A stretch of 64,000 nt of DNA from Chromobacterium amazonense (GTDB lineage Bacteria > Pseudomonadota > Gammaproteobacteria > Burkholderiales > Chromobacteriaceae): positions 1 through 64,000 of the forward strand of contig NZ_MKCR01000028.1 of the NCBI RefSeq assembly GCF_001855565.1. Direction: 5' to 3'. The notes under the pieces were generated by a model that saw only the letters and a list, made by a program, of their open reading frames with translations, ran no database searches and was not told the origin of the DNA. Numbering within the stretch: position 1 is the stretch's first letter; every line of letters begins with the position of its first letter. Both the position numbers and the translations under genes were made by a program. This document shows positions 13,688 through 22,366 of this stretch, in pieces.

Positions 13688-14611
13688 CTATAGCTTGGTC
13701 GCCAGCCGGTTGCGCCCGGCCTCCTTGGCCCGATACAAGGCATCGTCCGCCCGCCCCAGGGCCTGCGCGGTATCATCGCCGGCGCGCAGCAGAGTCAGGC
13801 CGGCGGAGCAGGTATAGGCAAAGTCAGCCGGCTCCAATAGCGGCCGCGACTCCGCCACCGAGGCCAGGATCGCCGTCACCATCAGCTCCGCCTCGCGCAA
13901 TGTCCGATCCGGCATCAACAGCAGGAATTCCTCGCCGCCCAGCCGTCCCAAGCCATCCTTGGGCTCGAGCAGCGGCTGCACCCTCCGCACGAAATCGCGC
14001 AGCACCGTGTCGCCCGCCAGGTGGCCGTAACGGTCGTTGATCCGTTTGAAATGGTCCAGGTCCAGTATTCCCACCACGCAAGCGGGAGACTCCGCCGCCC
14101 GTGGCTGGCGCAACAGCCGCTCCAGCTGACCCATGATGTGGGCGCGATTGCTGATGCCGGTCAACGGGTCAGTCAACGCCGCCCGTTGCGCCGCATCGCG
14201 CGCGATCCGCAGCTCGCGCTCGTCCGCCCGCAAGCTGGAAATATCGGAGCAGACGCACAGCAGCCAGCCGTCTGCCTGCAGCGTTTCCGTCACCCAGATC
14301 CAGCGGCCGTCGGTCAAATCGGCCTCGAAAGTGCGGAACGGCTGCTTGCCGCGCCGCGAGCGGGCGGAAGCGATCCAGGCATCGATGTCGTCGGTGCGGA
14401 TACGGCTGCCATGCCCGCGCTCATAGCCGCGGCGCATCAATTGCTCCCAACTGATCCGCTCGTCCGGCCCCACGCCAAACGTGCCGCAGAAGGCGGCATT
14501 GGCGTAACACAGCAGATCGCGCGGATTGAACAGCGCGATCAGCAACTCGCTGTCCTGCTCCAAAGACAGCAAACGACTGGCAATCTCCGTATCGCCACCG
14601 ACATCGGCCAT
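13688..14611 (-). CDS. PAS-GGDEF diguanylate cyclase
   Basis: A 307-residue soluble protein. An N-terminal PAS-like domain (about 15-135, with NPRDLLCYANAAFCGTFG and WIWVTETLQADGWLLC) is followed by a GGDEF domain. The latter begins DPLTGISNRAHI (about 150), has the metal-binding LDLDHFKRINDRYGH, and a canonical active-site GGEEF in LGRLGGEEFLLLMPD (near 236). It should make cyclic di-GMP. I do not see an RxxD inhibitory site directly before GGEEF. The signal sensed by the PAS domain is unknown. The gene is monocistronic and convergent with the decarboxylase. Confidence 0.9.
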   Translation of the reverse strand: MADVGGDTEIASRLLSLEQDSELLIALFNPRDLLCYANAAFCGTFGVGPDERISWEQLMRRGYERGHGSRIRTDDIDAWIASARSRRGKQPFRTFEADLTDGRWIWVTETLQADGWLLCVCSDISSLRADERELRIARDAAQRAALTDPLTGISNRAHIMGQLERLLRQPRAAESPACVVGILDLDHFKRINDRYGHLAGDTVLRDFVRRVQPLLEPKDGLGRLGGEEFLLLMPDRTLREAELMVTAILASVAESRPLLEPADFAYTCSAGLTLLRAGDDTAQALGRADDALYRAKEAGRNRLATKL

Positions 14612-14702
14612 GGTTTACCGCTCCTGAAAGTTTGCCGGACAGCAAGCCTGCCTCGCCGGAAGCAGTCCCTGCCCTAACCATAGCCGAAACGCCGGCGGGC
14701 GC

Positions 14703-15332
14703 TCATTGCCGCGAAGCCGCCAGCAAACGCACAGCCAAGCCGCCGAACACGGTAGCCAGCAAATACTGCGGCCAACGCCCGGTGCCGCCGCCGGACAAAA
14801 CCGTGCCCATGCGGCTGCTGGCGACGATCACCAGGGCATTGACGCCGAAAGCCACCCCATTCAGCAGCGTGGCCAGCAACATGATCTGCAACGCCACCGG
14901 GCCGGCCTGCGGCTCGATGAACTGCGGAAACAGCGCCAGCACAAACAAGGCCATCTTGGGATTGAGCAGATTGGTGGTCAGCCCCTGCAGCGCGATGCGG
15001 CGCAAGGATTGGCTTGCCGCGGCGGCCGACGAAGCGCGCAGCACGCCGTCGCTGCGCAACGTGGTCCAAGCCAGATACAGCAGATAGACGGCCCCGGCGA
15101 TGCGCACCGCGTCATAAGCCATCGGCACCAGCACGAACAATTGAGCCAGTCCCAGCGCCGCCAGCAGCGCATGGCAGTAAGTCCCAACCTGGATGCCGAA
15201 CAGCGTGGCGAAGCCGGCGCGCAGCCCCTGGCTCGCGCTGCGGCTGGCGATCAACAGCATGTCCGGGCCAGGCGTGGCGGCCAGCGCGAGGCAGGCCAGG
15301 GAGAACAGCAGCAGGGTAGACAAGGCAGGCAT
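14703..15332 (-). CDS. LysE/RhtB family amino-acid exporter
   Basis: A 209-residue inner-membrane protein with about six hydrophobic helices. It carries the family signature ATPGPDMLLIASRSASQG near residues 18-35 and GFATLFGIQVGTYCHALLAA following it. Members export amino acids such as lysine, threonine or homoserine lactone; the substrate here is not determinable. The minus-strand neighbours are 90 or more bases away on each side, so it is probably transcribed singly. Length is the usual 205-210 residues. Confidence 0.9.
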   Translation of the reverse strand: MPALSTLLLFSLACLALAATPGPDMLLIASRSASQGLRAGFATLFGIQVGTYCHALLAALGLAQLFVLVPMAYDAVRIAGAVYLLYLAWTTLRSDGVLRASSAAAASQSLRRIALQGLTTNLLNPKMALFVLALFPQFIEPQAGPVALQIMLLATLLNGVAFGVNALVIVASSRMGTVLSGGGTGRWPQYLLATVFGGLAVRLLAASRQ

Positions 15333-15406
15333 CGGTCATCACCGTCAATTAAGCAAGCCTGCATCGTAACACCCTCGCCGCAAACGCCATACCGTCAGCA
15401 TGAGGG

Positions 15407-16198
15407 CTACCAGCCATTCTCCAGCACGATATGGCCCGGCGCGTTCTGCCGCGTCATGCGGTAGCCCATCTTCATCAGTTGGCGATGCGTGTCTTCCACC
15501 ATCTTGGGGTTGCCGCACAGCATGAAACGGCTGTGCTCCGGCGACATCTCGATGCCGGCGCGCGCCGCCAGCTCGCCGCTCTCCAGCAAGACCGGGATGC
15601 GCTGATTCAGCATGCCGGCCGGCGCGGCGCGCGTCACCACCGGCAGATACTGCAATTTATGGCCATGTTCCTGCCACAGCGGATGGGATCGCAGCGCGGC
15701 GATTTCCTGCTGGAATGACAGCTCCGCCGCCTCGCGCACGCAGTGCGCCAGCACGATGCGCTCGAAACGCCGCCAAACCTCCGGCTGCTGCAAAATGGAC
15801 AAGTAGGGCGCGATGCCCGTGCCGGTGGCCAACAACCATAGATCTCGCCCATCCGGCAGCCTGTCCGCCTGAAAGAACCCCATCGCCCGCTTGTCCAGCA
15901 TCACCTGATCGCCCGGCTGCAGCATGGCCAAGCGCGAGCTGAATTGCCCATCCGGCACCACGATGGAGTAAAAATCCAGACACTCGTCGTATTCGGCCGA
16001 ACACATGGAATAGGCGCGCCACACCTGGCCGCCGCCCTCCAGCGGCAGACCCAGCCGGGCAAACTGGCCGGCGCTGAAACGGAACGACTCAGGACGCGTC
16101 AGCCGGAAGCTGATCAGCTTGTCGGTCCAAAGCCGCATTTCAGTGATGGTTTCGGTGGTGTACTTTTGTTGAATCTCGGCTTCCAGGGCGGCATTCAT
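15407..16198 (-). CDS. fpr: Ferredoxin/flavodoxin-NADP(+) reductase
   Basis: A 263-residue FAD protein of the bacterial ferredoxin-NADP reductase type, moving electrons between NADPH and ferredoxin or flavodoxin, often in redox-stress responses. The FAD-binding WRAYSMCSAEYDE (RxYS type) lies near 60-72, the NADP-binding LATGTGIAPYLSIL near 122-135, and the C-terminal LCGNPKMVEDTHRQL near 228-242. The chain ends in Gly-Trp, an aromatic end as in other bacterial Fpr proteins. AGGATTTCGCG before the ATG is the ribosome site. A large palindrome lies between this site and the upstream DNA and may be an operator. The symbol is assigned by family. Confidence 0.92.
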   Translation of the reverse strand: MNAALEAEIQQKYTTETITEMRLWTDKLISFRLTRPESFRFSAGQFARLGLPLEGGGQVWRAYSMCSAEYDECLDFYSIVVPDGQFSSRLAMLQPGDQVMLDKRAMGFFQADRLPDGRDLWLLATGTGIAPYLSILQQPEVWRRFERIVLAHCVREAAELSFQQEIAALRSHPLWQEHGHKLQYLPVVTRAAPAGMLNQRIPVLLESGELAARAGIEMSPEHSRFMLCGNPKMVEDTHRQLMKMGYRMTRQNAPGHIVLENGW

Positions 16199-16209
16199 CG
16201 CGAAATCCT

Positions 16210-16234
16210 ATTGTTGAGCAATTTACTCAACAAT
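16210..16234. promoter_or_regulatory. 25-bp palindrome before fpr (candidate operator or RNA hairpin)
   Basis: ATTGTTGAG and CTCAACAAT are perfect inverted repeats separated by seven bases. The palindrome ends 12 bases before the fpr start codon, next to its AGGA ribosome site. As DNA it resembles a dimeric repressor or activator site; as RNA it would form a 9-bp hairpin beside the ribosome site. The cognate regulator is not identified. Confidence 0.55.
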
Positions 16235-16400
16235 TATGTACCTGAGCCGCCATCCTTGCCAAGCCAGGCATTCTATTGCGGATGCCCTGCACGAAAGGCC
16301 AGGCACGCAAGGCTTCCTGCGGCATGAACAACCTCTAGCTCTCTCCGCTAAAAAACCTCATTCTATTCAGCGATCCGTTCATCACGAAAAGGACCGACCC

Positions 16401-17336
16401 ATGACCATCGCCCTGGCCCTGCATGGCGGCGCCGGCACGCTGCGCCGCCAAGACATGAGCGCCGAGCAGGAAAAAGCTTACCGCAAAGGTTTGGAAAAGG
16501 CGCTGGATGCCGGCCATGCGGTGCTGCTTGCCGGCGGCAGCGCGCTGGACGCGGTATGCGCCTGCGTCTGCGCGCTGGAAGACGATCCGCTATTCAACGC
16601 CGGCTGCGGCTCGGTTTACAACCTGGACGGCAAGCAGGAAATGGAAGCCGCGGTGATGGACGGTAGCCTCCAGGATGCCGGCAGCGTCACCGGACTCTCC
16701 CAAGTGCAGAATCCGGTGCTGCTGGCCCGCGCAGTGATGGAACGCACACCGCATGTGACGCTGGGCTTTACGGCGGCCGAGGACTTCGCCCGCCGCATCG
16801 GCCAGCCTATGCAGCCGCCAGCCTACTTCCATACCGAGAAGCGCTGGCAGGCTCTGCAGCTGGAAATGGAAAGGCTGGCGCAAGGCGGCGGCGACGAAGA
16901 CATCCCGGAAGACCGCAAGCACGGCACAGTCGGCGCCGTGGCGTTGGATGAACAAGGACGACTGGCGGCAGCCACCTCCACCGGCGGGCGCACCGCCAAA
17001 TGGCCGGGCCGCATCGGCGACACGCCGATGATCGGCGCCGGCACCTGGGCCGACAGCCATTGCGCCGTGTCCGGCACCGGCCATGGCGAATACTTTGTCC
17101 GCGCGGCGGTGGGCCACGAGATCTCCGCCCGCATCCGCCACCTAGATGAAACGCTGGCAAGCGCCTGCGATGCCGTCGTGCACGGCCAATTACTGAAGAT
17201 GGGCGGCAGCGGCGGCGTGGTCGCGGTGGACCGTTGGGGCCGGGTGGCCTTGCCCTTCAATTGCGAAGGCATGTACCGCGCGGCGATCGACGGCGAAGGC
17301 CGGCGCCTGATCGCCATCTACAGCGACGAAGACTAA
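16401..17336 (+). CDS. iaaA: Isoaspartyl peptidase / L-asparaginase (Ntn hydrolase)
   Basis: A 311-residue type 2 asparaginase, an Ntn hydrolase that cleaves itself to expose a catalytic threonine and then hydrolyses beta-aspartyl dipeptides or asparagine. It opens ALALHGGAGTLRR, has NAGCGSVYNLDG near 64, and DRKHGTVGAVALDEQGRLA, where the threonine after HG (about residue 179) is the nucleophile. STGGRTAKWPGRIGDTP and GTGHGEYFVR are substrate-site motifs. The open frame extends upstream to 16236, but ATG 16401 is preferred because AAAAGGA precedes it and the family N-terminus begins there. Monocistronic, convergent with the nitronate monooxygenase gene. Confidence 0.92.
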   Translation: MTIALALHGGAGTLRRQDMSAEQEKAYRKGLEKALDAGHAVLLAGGSALDAVCACVCALEDDPLFNAGCGSVYNLDGKQEMEAAVMDGSLQDAGSVTGLSQVQNPVLLARAVMERTPHVTLGFTAAEDFARRIGQPMQPPAYFHTEKRWQALQLEMERLAQGGGDEDIPEDRKHGTVGAVALDEQGRLAAATSTGGRTAKWPGRIGDTPMIGAGTWADSHCAVSGTGHGEYFVRAAVGHEISARIRHLDETLASACDAVVHGQLLKMGGSGGVVAVDRWGRVALPFNCEGMYRAAIDGEGRRLIAIYSDED

Positions 17337-17350
17337 AACAAGGTGGCCTG

Positions 17351-18406
17351 CTAACGGTAAGCCGCCTGCCACTCCACCTGCAGCTGCGCCATCAGTTCGG
17401 CTACCGGCAATTCCCGCGCCTCGGCCACGCCCTCCCCGGCCCATAGCGACATCAAGTCGCTGCGGCCAGCCTGGGCCGCGGCGGCGCGCAGGGGGCCGGT
17501 CAAGGCATTCATGACGGGATAGGCAGGCAGCTGTTCCTGGCAGCGCGCCATGGCCTCGATGTAACGGTTGGACAGGCCGCGCGCATAGCGGCCGGAAAAG
17601 GCGCGGGTCAAGCAGGTGTCGCCGGCCTTGGCCTGCGCCAAGGCCTGCTTCCAGGTGGCCGAGATGCCGGACTCGGGGCAGCGCAGAAAGGCGGTGCCCA
17701 GCTGGCAGGCCTGGGCGCCGTGCCGCATCGCCGCGGCGATCTCGCGCCCGTTCATGATGCCGCCGGCGGCGATGACCGGCAGCGGCAGATTCTGCGCCAG
17801 CTCGTACACCAAGGACAGCATGGGCCGCAGCGACTGCGTCTGCTCGCCGATGAACGTGCCGCGATGGCCGCCGGCCTCTCGCCCCTGGGCGCACACCGCG
17901 TCGGCGCCCGCCTCGGTCCAGGCCAAGCCTTCGGCCAGATTGGTCGCGGTGCCGATCACCAGGATGTTTTCTGCCTTCAGCGCGCGCACCTGCTCCGGCG
18001 TCAGGATGCCGAACGTAAAGCTGGCCACAGCCGGGCGCGCCTCCAGCAACGCCAGCCATTGCGCCTCGAACGGCTGGCAGAAGCGCTCAGGCGCCGTCGG
18101 CGCGGCCAGGCCCAGTTCGGCATGCCACGGCCGCAACGAGCCAAGCGCCGCCTCCAGCTCCGCCACGCCCGGCTCAGGATCGTTCTGTATGAACAGATTG
18201 ATGCCGAACGGCTGGCATGTGCGTGCCCGGATGCGCGCCGCCTCCTGTCGGATCTGCTCCGGCGACAGCATTGAGGCGGCCAGAAACCCCAGCCCGCCGG
18301 CCTCGCAGACGGCGGACACCAGCTGCGGCGTCGTCGCGCCGCCGGCCATCGGCGCCTGTATCACCGGCAATTTCAGCTGCAATCGTTGCCACAAGACTGG
18401 TGGCAT
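17351..18406 (-). CDS. Nitronate monooxygenase (2-nitropropane dioxygenase family)
   Basis: A 351-residue FMN-dependent TIM-barrel enzyme that oxidises nitronates (such as propionate 3-nitronate) to carbonyl products. It begins LPVIQAPMAGGATTPQLVSA, and contains AAGGIMNGREIAAAMRHGA (near 218), the FMN phosphate-binding region, and QLGTAFLRCPES. It starts 38 bases after the stop codon of the upstream Cys/Met PLP enzyme on the same strand, so the two are probably co-transcribed. The family contains other FMN oxidoreductases, so the exact substrate is not certain. Confidence 0.85.
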   Translation of the reverse strand: MPPVLWQRLQLKLPVIQAPMAGGATTPQLVSAVCEAGGLGFLAASMLSPEQIRQEAARIRARTCQPFGINLFIQNDPEPGVAELEAALGSLRPWHAELGLAAPTAPERFCQPFEAQWLALLEARPAVASFTFGILTPEQVRALKAENILVIGTATNLAEGLAWTEAGADAVCAQGREAGGHRGTFIGEQTQSLRPMLSLVYELAQNLPLPVIAAGGIMNGREIAAAMRHGAQACQLGTAFLRCPESGISATWKQALAQAKAGDTCLTRAFSGRYARGLSNRYIEAMARCQEQLPAYPVMNALTGPLRAAAAQAGRSDLMSLWAGEGVAEARELPVAELMAQLQVEWQAAYR

Positions 18407-18444
18407 GCTGTTCTCCTTAAAGGCAACCGCAGCCAGCGCCGCGC

Positions 18445-19590
18445 TTACTCGCCCAGCGCCTGCTCCAGATCGGCCAGAATGTCTTCGATGTCTTCGATGC
18501 CGATAGACAAGCGCAAGCCGCCTTCTACGATGCCCAATTCCGCCTTGCGCTCGGCCGGCATGCTGCCATGCGACATGGTGTAGCTGTGATTGATCAGCGA
18601 CTCCACCCCGCCCAGCGACTCCGCCAGCGCGAACAGCCGCAAACGCTGCGCGAAGCGGTTCGCCGCTTCGCGGCTGTCATCGCGCAGCTTGATGCTGATA
18701 ATCCCGCCGTAACGCTTCATCTGCCGCTGGGCCAGCTCATGGTCCGGATGCGTCGGCAAGCCCGGGTAAAACACCTTGGCCACCGCGGCGTGGCGGCTCA
18801 GGAAATCCGCCACCCGCTCGGCGTTGTCGCAATGCCGCTCCATGCGCAAAGCCAGTGTCTTGATGCCGCGCAGCGTCAGAAAGCAATCCTGCGGCCCCGG
18901 CACCGCCCCGGCGGCGTTCTGCACGAAACGAATATCCTGATAAAGCTTGTCGTCGCTGACCGCCACCAAGCCCAACAGCACATCGGAGTGGCCGCCCAGA
19001 TATTTGGTGGCGGAATGGACCACGATATCGGCGCCCAGCGCCAGCGGGCGCTGCAGATACGGCGTGGCAAACGTATTATCCACCGCCACCTTTACACTAT
19101 GACGATGCGCTATTGCGGACAATGCTGTGATATCGACCAGGCCCAACAGCGGATTGGTAGGCGACTCCAGCCACAGCAGCCGGGTAGCCGGCGTGATGGC
19201 GGATTCCAGCTGATGGGGATTGGATAGATCGACGAAGCGCACTTTGATGCCGGCCGGCACCATCACTTGGGTCAGCAAGCGATAAGCGCCGCCATACAGG
19301 TCCGCCAGCGCGATCACTTCGTCGCCGGGCTTGAGGCAGGCGCGCAGCACCGCGTCTATCGCCGCCATGCCGCTGGAAAAAGCCAGGCCATAACGGGCCT
19401 CCTCCAGGCTGGCCAGGCAATCCTCCAGCGCGCTGCGCGTAGGATTGCCGCTGCGAGCATAGACGTAGGGCATCGCCTCGCCGACATGGTCGTAGGCGAA
19501 TACGGAAGTCTGGTACAGCGGCGGCATTACCGAACGGTTATGTCCGGCATTGTCGTAACCGACATGGATGGCGCGCGTGGAAAATTTCAC
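18445..19590 (-). CDS. Cys/Met metabolism PLP-dependent enzyme (cystathionine lyase/synthase type)
   Basis: A 381-residue fold-type I PLP enzyme of the trans-sulfuration family. It carries the tyrosine- and arginine-containing [13 protein letters not shown] (about 44-56), [14 protein letters not shown], the aspartate in [16 protein letters not shown], and the Schiff-base lysine in [16 protein letters not shown] (near 200). [19 protein letters not shown] is the family C-terminal motif. The sequence does not settle whether it is cystathionine gamma-synthase, beta-lyase or gamma-lyase. It leads the pair with the nitronate monooxygenase and is divergent from the acyl-CoA synthetase. Confidence 0.9.
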   Translation of the reverse strand: MKFSTRAIHVGYDNAGHNRSVMPPLYQTSVFAYDHVGEAMPYVYARSGNPTRSALEDCLASLEEARYGLAFSSGMAAIDAVLRACLKPGDEVIALADLYGGAYRLLTQVMVPAGIKVRFVDLSNPHQLESAITPATRLLWLESPTNPLLGLVDITALSAIAHRHSVKVAVDNTFATPYLQRPLALGADIVVHSATKYLGGHSDVLLGLVAVSDDKLYQDIRFVQNAAGAVPGPQDCFLTLRGIKTLALRMERHCDNAERVADFLSRHAAVAKVFYPGLPTHPDHELAQRQMKRYGGIISIKLRDDSREAANRFAQRLRLFALAESLGGVESLINHSYTMSHGSMPAERKAELGIVEGGLRLSIGIEDIEDILADLEQALGE

Positions 19591-19822
19591 AAAAACTCCT
19601 CAAAATCATTAACTTGCACGAATCGTCGAACAATCCCACCGAAACCAACGGCAAATCATGCATTTGCCATGCCCATTGCATCGACAGCCGGCAATTTCAA
19701 CGCAATTGCGAGCAAATATCGGCAACTTGAGCTGATCTACGCCAACTCAGCGCGGATTTTTACTTTACATCGACACGCTTTAGGACTATTTTGCACCGTT
19801 TCGCATCAAAACTATCGTTTGC

Positions 19823-21586
19823 ATGAAGCTAGAACGCGTTTTTGACATACTGTCCCACCAGCTCGGAAACTACCCGCGCACCGACTGCCTGGCGGCCAAA
19901 GCCGGCAAGACGTGGCGGCAGCTGTCCACCAACGAAGTACGGGACACCGTCAACCGCGTCAGCCTGGGCTTGCTGGAACTGGGCATAGGCCGCGGCGACA
20001 AGGTGGCGATCGCAGCCGACAACAGCATCGAATGGGTGCTGACCGATATCGCGCTGCAACAGATCGGCGCCGTCAGCGTCCCGCTGTACCCCACCATCAC
20101 CCTGGATGATGCACGCTATATCCTGACGCATGCAGAGGTCAAGCTGGCCTTCGCCGGCAGTGCTGCATTGCAACGAAAACTGTACGAGGCGTTGGGCAAG
20201 CTGTCCTGCCCGATCTACGGCCTGGCTGACATCGATGGCGTGCCGTCGTGGCGCGAGATCGCCGAATTGGCGCGCCCCGAGCGGATGGCGGAACTGGACG
20301 CGCTGCGCGACGCTGTCCGCGCCGACGATGTCTACACCATCATTTATACCTCCGGCACCACCGGCCGTTCCAAAGGCGTCATGCTGACCCACCGCAACGT
20401 GCTGAGCACCGTGGTGGCCACCGCCGCCTTCACCGGCCTGCCGCAGGGCCGCTGCCGCGCCTTGAGCTTCCTGCCGCTGTCGCACATCTTCGAGCGCGCC
20501 GGCGTGTTCTACTACCTGTACAGCGGCACCGGCGTCTATTTCAGCAGCGTGGAGTGCCTATCGTCAGCGCTGGCCGACATCAAGCCGCATACCTTCAGCG
20601 CCGTGCCGCGCGTGCTGGAGAAAGTGCATGAAAAACTGGTGGGCAAGGCCCGCGATCTGACCGGCGCCAAACGCCGCATCTATCAATGGGCGCTGGCGCG
20701 CGCCGAAGCCTTCGAGCCGAATCGCCGCGCCTCGCCGCTGCAAGCCCTCCAGCACGCGCTGGCCGACAAACTGGTTTACAGCAAATGGCGCGCCGCAATG
20801 GGCGGCGAGCTGTTGTCGATCAATGTCGGCTCCGCCGCGCTGCAGCCGCGCCTGGCGCGGATGTTCTGGGCGGCTGGGATCGCGGTGGCCGAAGGCTACG
20901 GCATGACCGAAAGCTCGCCGGTGATTTCCGCCAATCCGTTCACCGCCAAGGGCGTGCGCATTGGCAGCGTCGGTCTCCCTTTGCCCGGCGTGGAAGTGCG
21001 CCTGGCCGATGACGGCGAAATCCTCGTCCGCGGCGACAATGTGATGACCGGCTACTACAAGGAACCGGAGCAGACCGCCGAGGCGCTGCGCGACGGCTGG
21101 CTGCACACCGGCGACATCGGCGTGCTGGAAAACGGCTACCTGCGCATCACCGACCGCAAGAAGGAAATGTTCAAAACCAGCAACGGCAAGTACATTGCCC
21201 CCCAGGCGCTGGAGAACAAACTGAAGGAGTCGGCCTTCATCGACCAGATCATGGTGGTGGGAGACGGACAGAAATACGCCGCCGCGCTGATCGTGCCTTT
21301 GTACGAGAAGTTGAAGGAATGGTGCGCCGAGCACGGCATCGCCTACACCAACGACAGCGAGATGAGCCGTCATCCCAAAGTCGTGGAGCTGATAGACCGC
21401 GAGATCAAGCGCTTCAACCGCTGCTTTGGCAGTTGGGAGCACATCAAGAAGTTCTCGCTGCTGGACAAGCCCTGGTGCGTGGACGCCGGCGAACTGGCGC
21501 CGACCTTGAAGCTGCGGCGCAAGGTCATCGCCGAGCGCTGCCGCGCCATGATAGACGGCATGTACGGCATGCCGGAACCGGCCTAA
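19823..21586 (+). CDS. AMP-dependent synthetase/ligase (long-chain acyl-CoA synthetase type)
   Basis: A 587-residue ANL-superfamily adenylate-forming enzyme, of the FAA1/FadD15-like acyl-CoA ligase group. It activates a carboxylate with ATP and transfers it to CoA. The P-loop YTSGTTGRSKGVMLTH lies near 175-190, the Y-G-M-T-E motif in AEGYGMTESSPVIS near 357, the adenylate-binding GWLHTGDIG near 427, and ITDRKKEMFKTSNGKYIAPQ with the hinge near 443. The C-terminal EHIKKFSLLDKPW is characteristic of this subgroup. Start ATG 19823 gives MKLERVFDILSHQLG. A terminator follows immediately. Confidence 0.9.
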   Translation: MKLERVFDILSHQLGNYPRTDCLAAKAGKTWRQLSTNEVRDTVNRVSLGLLELGIGRGDKVAIAADNSIEWVLTDIALQQIGAVSVPLYPTITLDDARYILTHAEVKLAFAGSAALQRKLYEALGKLSCPIYGLADIDGVPSWREIAELARPERMAELDALRDAVRADDVYTIIYTSGTTGRSKGVMLTHRNVLSTVVATAAFTGLPQGRCRALSFLPLSHIFERAGVFYYLYSGTGVYFSSVECLSSALADIKPHTFSAVPRVLEKVHEKLVGKARDLTGAKRRIYQWALARAEAFEPNRRASPLQALQHALADKLVYSKWRAAMGGELLSINVGSAALQPRLARMFWAAGIAVAEGYGMTESSPVISANPFTAKGVRIGSVGLPLPGVEVRLADDGEILVRGDNVMTGYYKEPEQTAEALRDGWLHTGDIGVLENGYLRITDRKKEMFKTSNGKYIAPQALENKLKESAFIDQIMVVGDGQKYAAALIVPLYEKLKEWCAEHGIAYTNDSEMSRHPKVVELIDREIKRFNRCFGSWEHIKKFSLLDKPWCVDAGELAPTLKLRRKVIAERCRAMIDGMYGMPEPA

Positions 21587-21589
21587 AGC

Positions 21590-21616
21590 AAAGCCCCGAA
21601 TCTCGGGGCTTTTTTC
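21590..21616 (+). terminator. Intrinsic terminator after the acyl-CoA synthetase
   Basis: AAAGCCCCGA and TCGGGGCTTT pair as a 10-bp stem with a 3-base loop, followed by TTTTTT. It also lies past the end of the convergent ABC permease gene. Confidence 0.9.
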
Positions 21617-21632
21617 TTGATGCATCACGGCC

Positions 21633-22295
21633 TCAGCGCTGGTGCGCCAAATTGAGCCGGTTCTCCACGTGGCGCTGCAAGCGCTCGAACAGCGCGCTCA
21701 GCGCCCAGTAAAGGGCCGCGGCGGCCAGATAAAGCGGCAGCGGCTGAAAGGTTTGGGCAATGACTTCCTTGGTAGCCAGCATCAGTTCAGTCACGGTGAT
21801 CACCGACACCAGCGAAGTATCCTTGATCAACGAGATCAGGCTATTGGACAAGCTGGGCACGGACAAGCGCAGCGCCTGCGGCGCGATGATGTGGCGCATG
21901 GTCTGCCACCAGGTGAAGCCTAGCGAAAACGCCGCCTCCCACTGGCCCTTGGCCACCCCTGCGATGCCGCCGCGCAGACTTTCCGACAGATAGGCTGCGA
22001 CGTTCAGCGTCAGCGCCAGCACGCCGGCCGGCACCGGGTCCAGCTCCAGGCCCACGCCGGGCAGGCCATAGTAGATGACGAAAATCTGCACCAGGAGCGG
22101 CGTGCCGCGCATCGCGCTGACGTAAAACGCGGCCAGCTGCGACAAGACCGGCAGCCTGGCCACCCGCACCATCGCCACCGCCAAGCCCAACGCCAGGCCC
22201 AGTACCATCGCCACCAGCGCGAACAGCAACGTATGCGCCGCCCCCTGCAGCAACACCGGCAGCGCCGCCTCGAACAGAGCCATCCAATCGCTCAT
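21633..22295 (-). CDS. Polar amino-acid ABC transporter permease (cystine-type)
   Basis: A 220-residue inner-membrane permease of the His/Glu/Gln/Arg/cystine uptake family. The TM1-2 region LFALVAMVLGLALGLAVAMV is followed by SAMRGTPLLVQIFVIYYGLP, the subgroup signature, and the EAA loop near 120-140 (GQWEAAFSLGFTWWQTMRHI, then IAPQALRLSVPSLSN). It is downstream of a cystine-binding-protein-like gene, with a hairpin between the two. No ATPase gene lies next to it, so the pair must use an ATPase encoded elsewhere or be incomplete. Confidence 0.9.
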   Translation of the reverse strand: MSDWMALFEAALPVLLQGAAHTLLFALVAMVLGLALGLAVAMVRVARLPVLSQLAAFYVSAMRGTPLLVQIFVIYYGLPGVGLELDPVPAGVLALTLNVAAYLSESLRGGIAGVAKGQWEAAFSLGFTWWQTMRHIIAPQALRLSVPSLSNSLISLIKDTSLVSVITVTELMLATKEVIAQTFQPLPLYLAAAALYWALSALFERLQRHVENRLNLAHQR

Positions 22296-22315
22296 GCCAT
22301 CCCTTCCATAAAAGC

Positions 22316-22340
22316 GACGCCCCCGCTGCGCAGGGGCGTC
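22316..22340 (-). terminator. Intercistronic hairpin between binding protein and permease genes
   Basis: GACGCCCC and GGGGCGTC pair as an 8-bp GC-rich stem. On the minus-strand transcript it lies between the binding-protein stop and the permease start with no strong T tract, fitting an attenuating or mRNA-stabilising hairpin that favours the binding protein. Confidence 0.55.
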
Positions 22341-22366
22341 TCATCCATCCTGATCCCGCTACGGAA

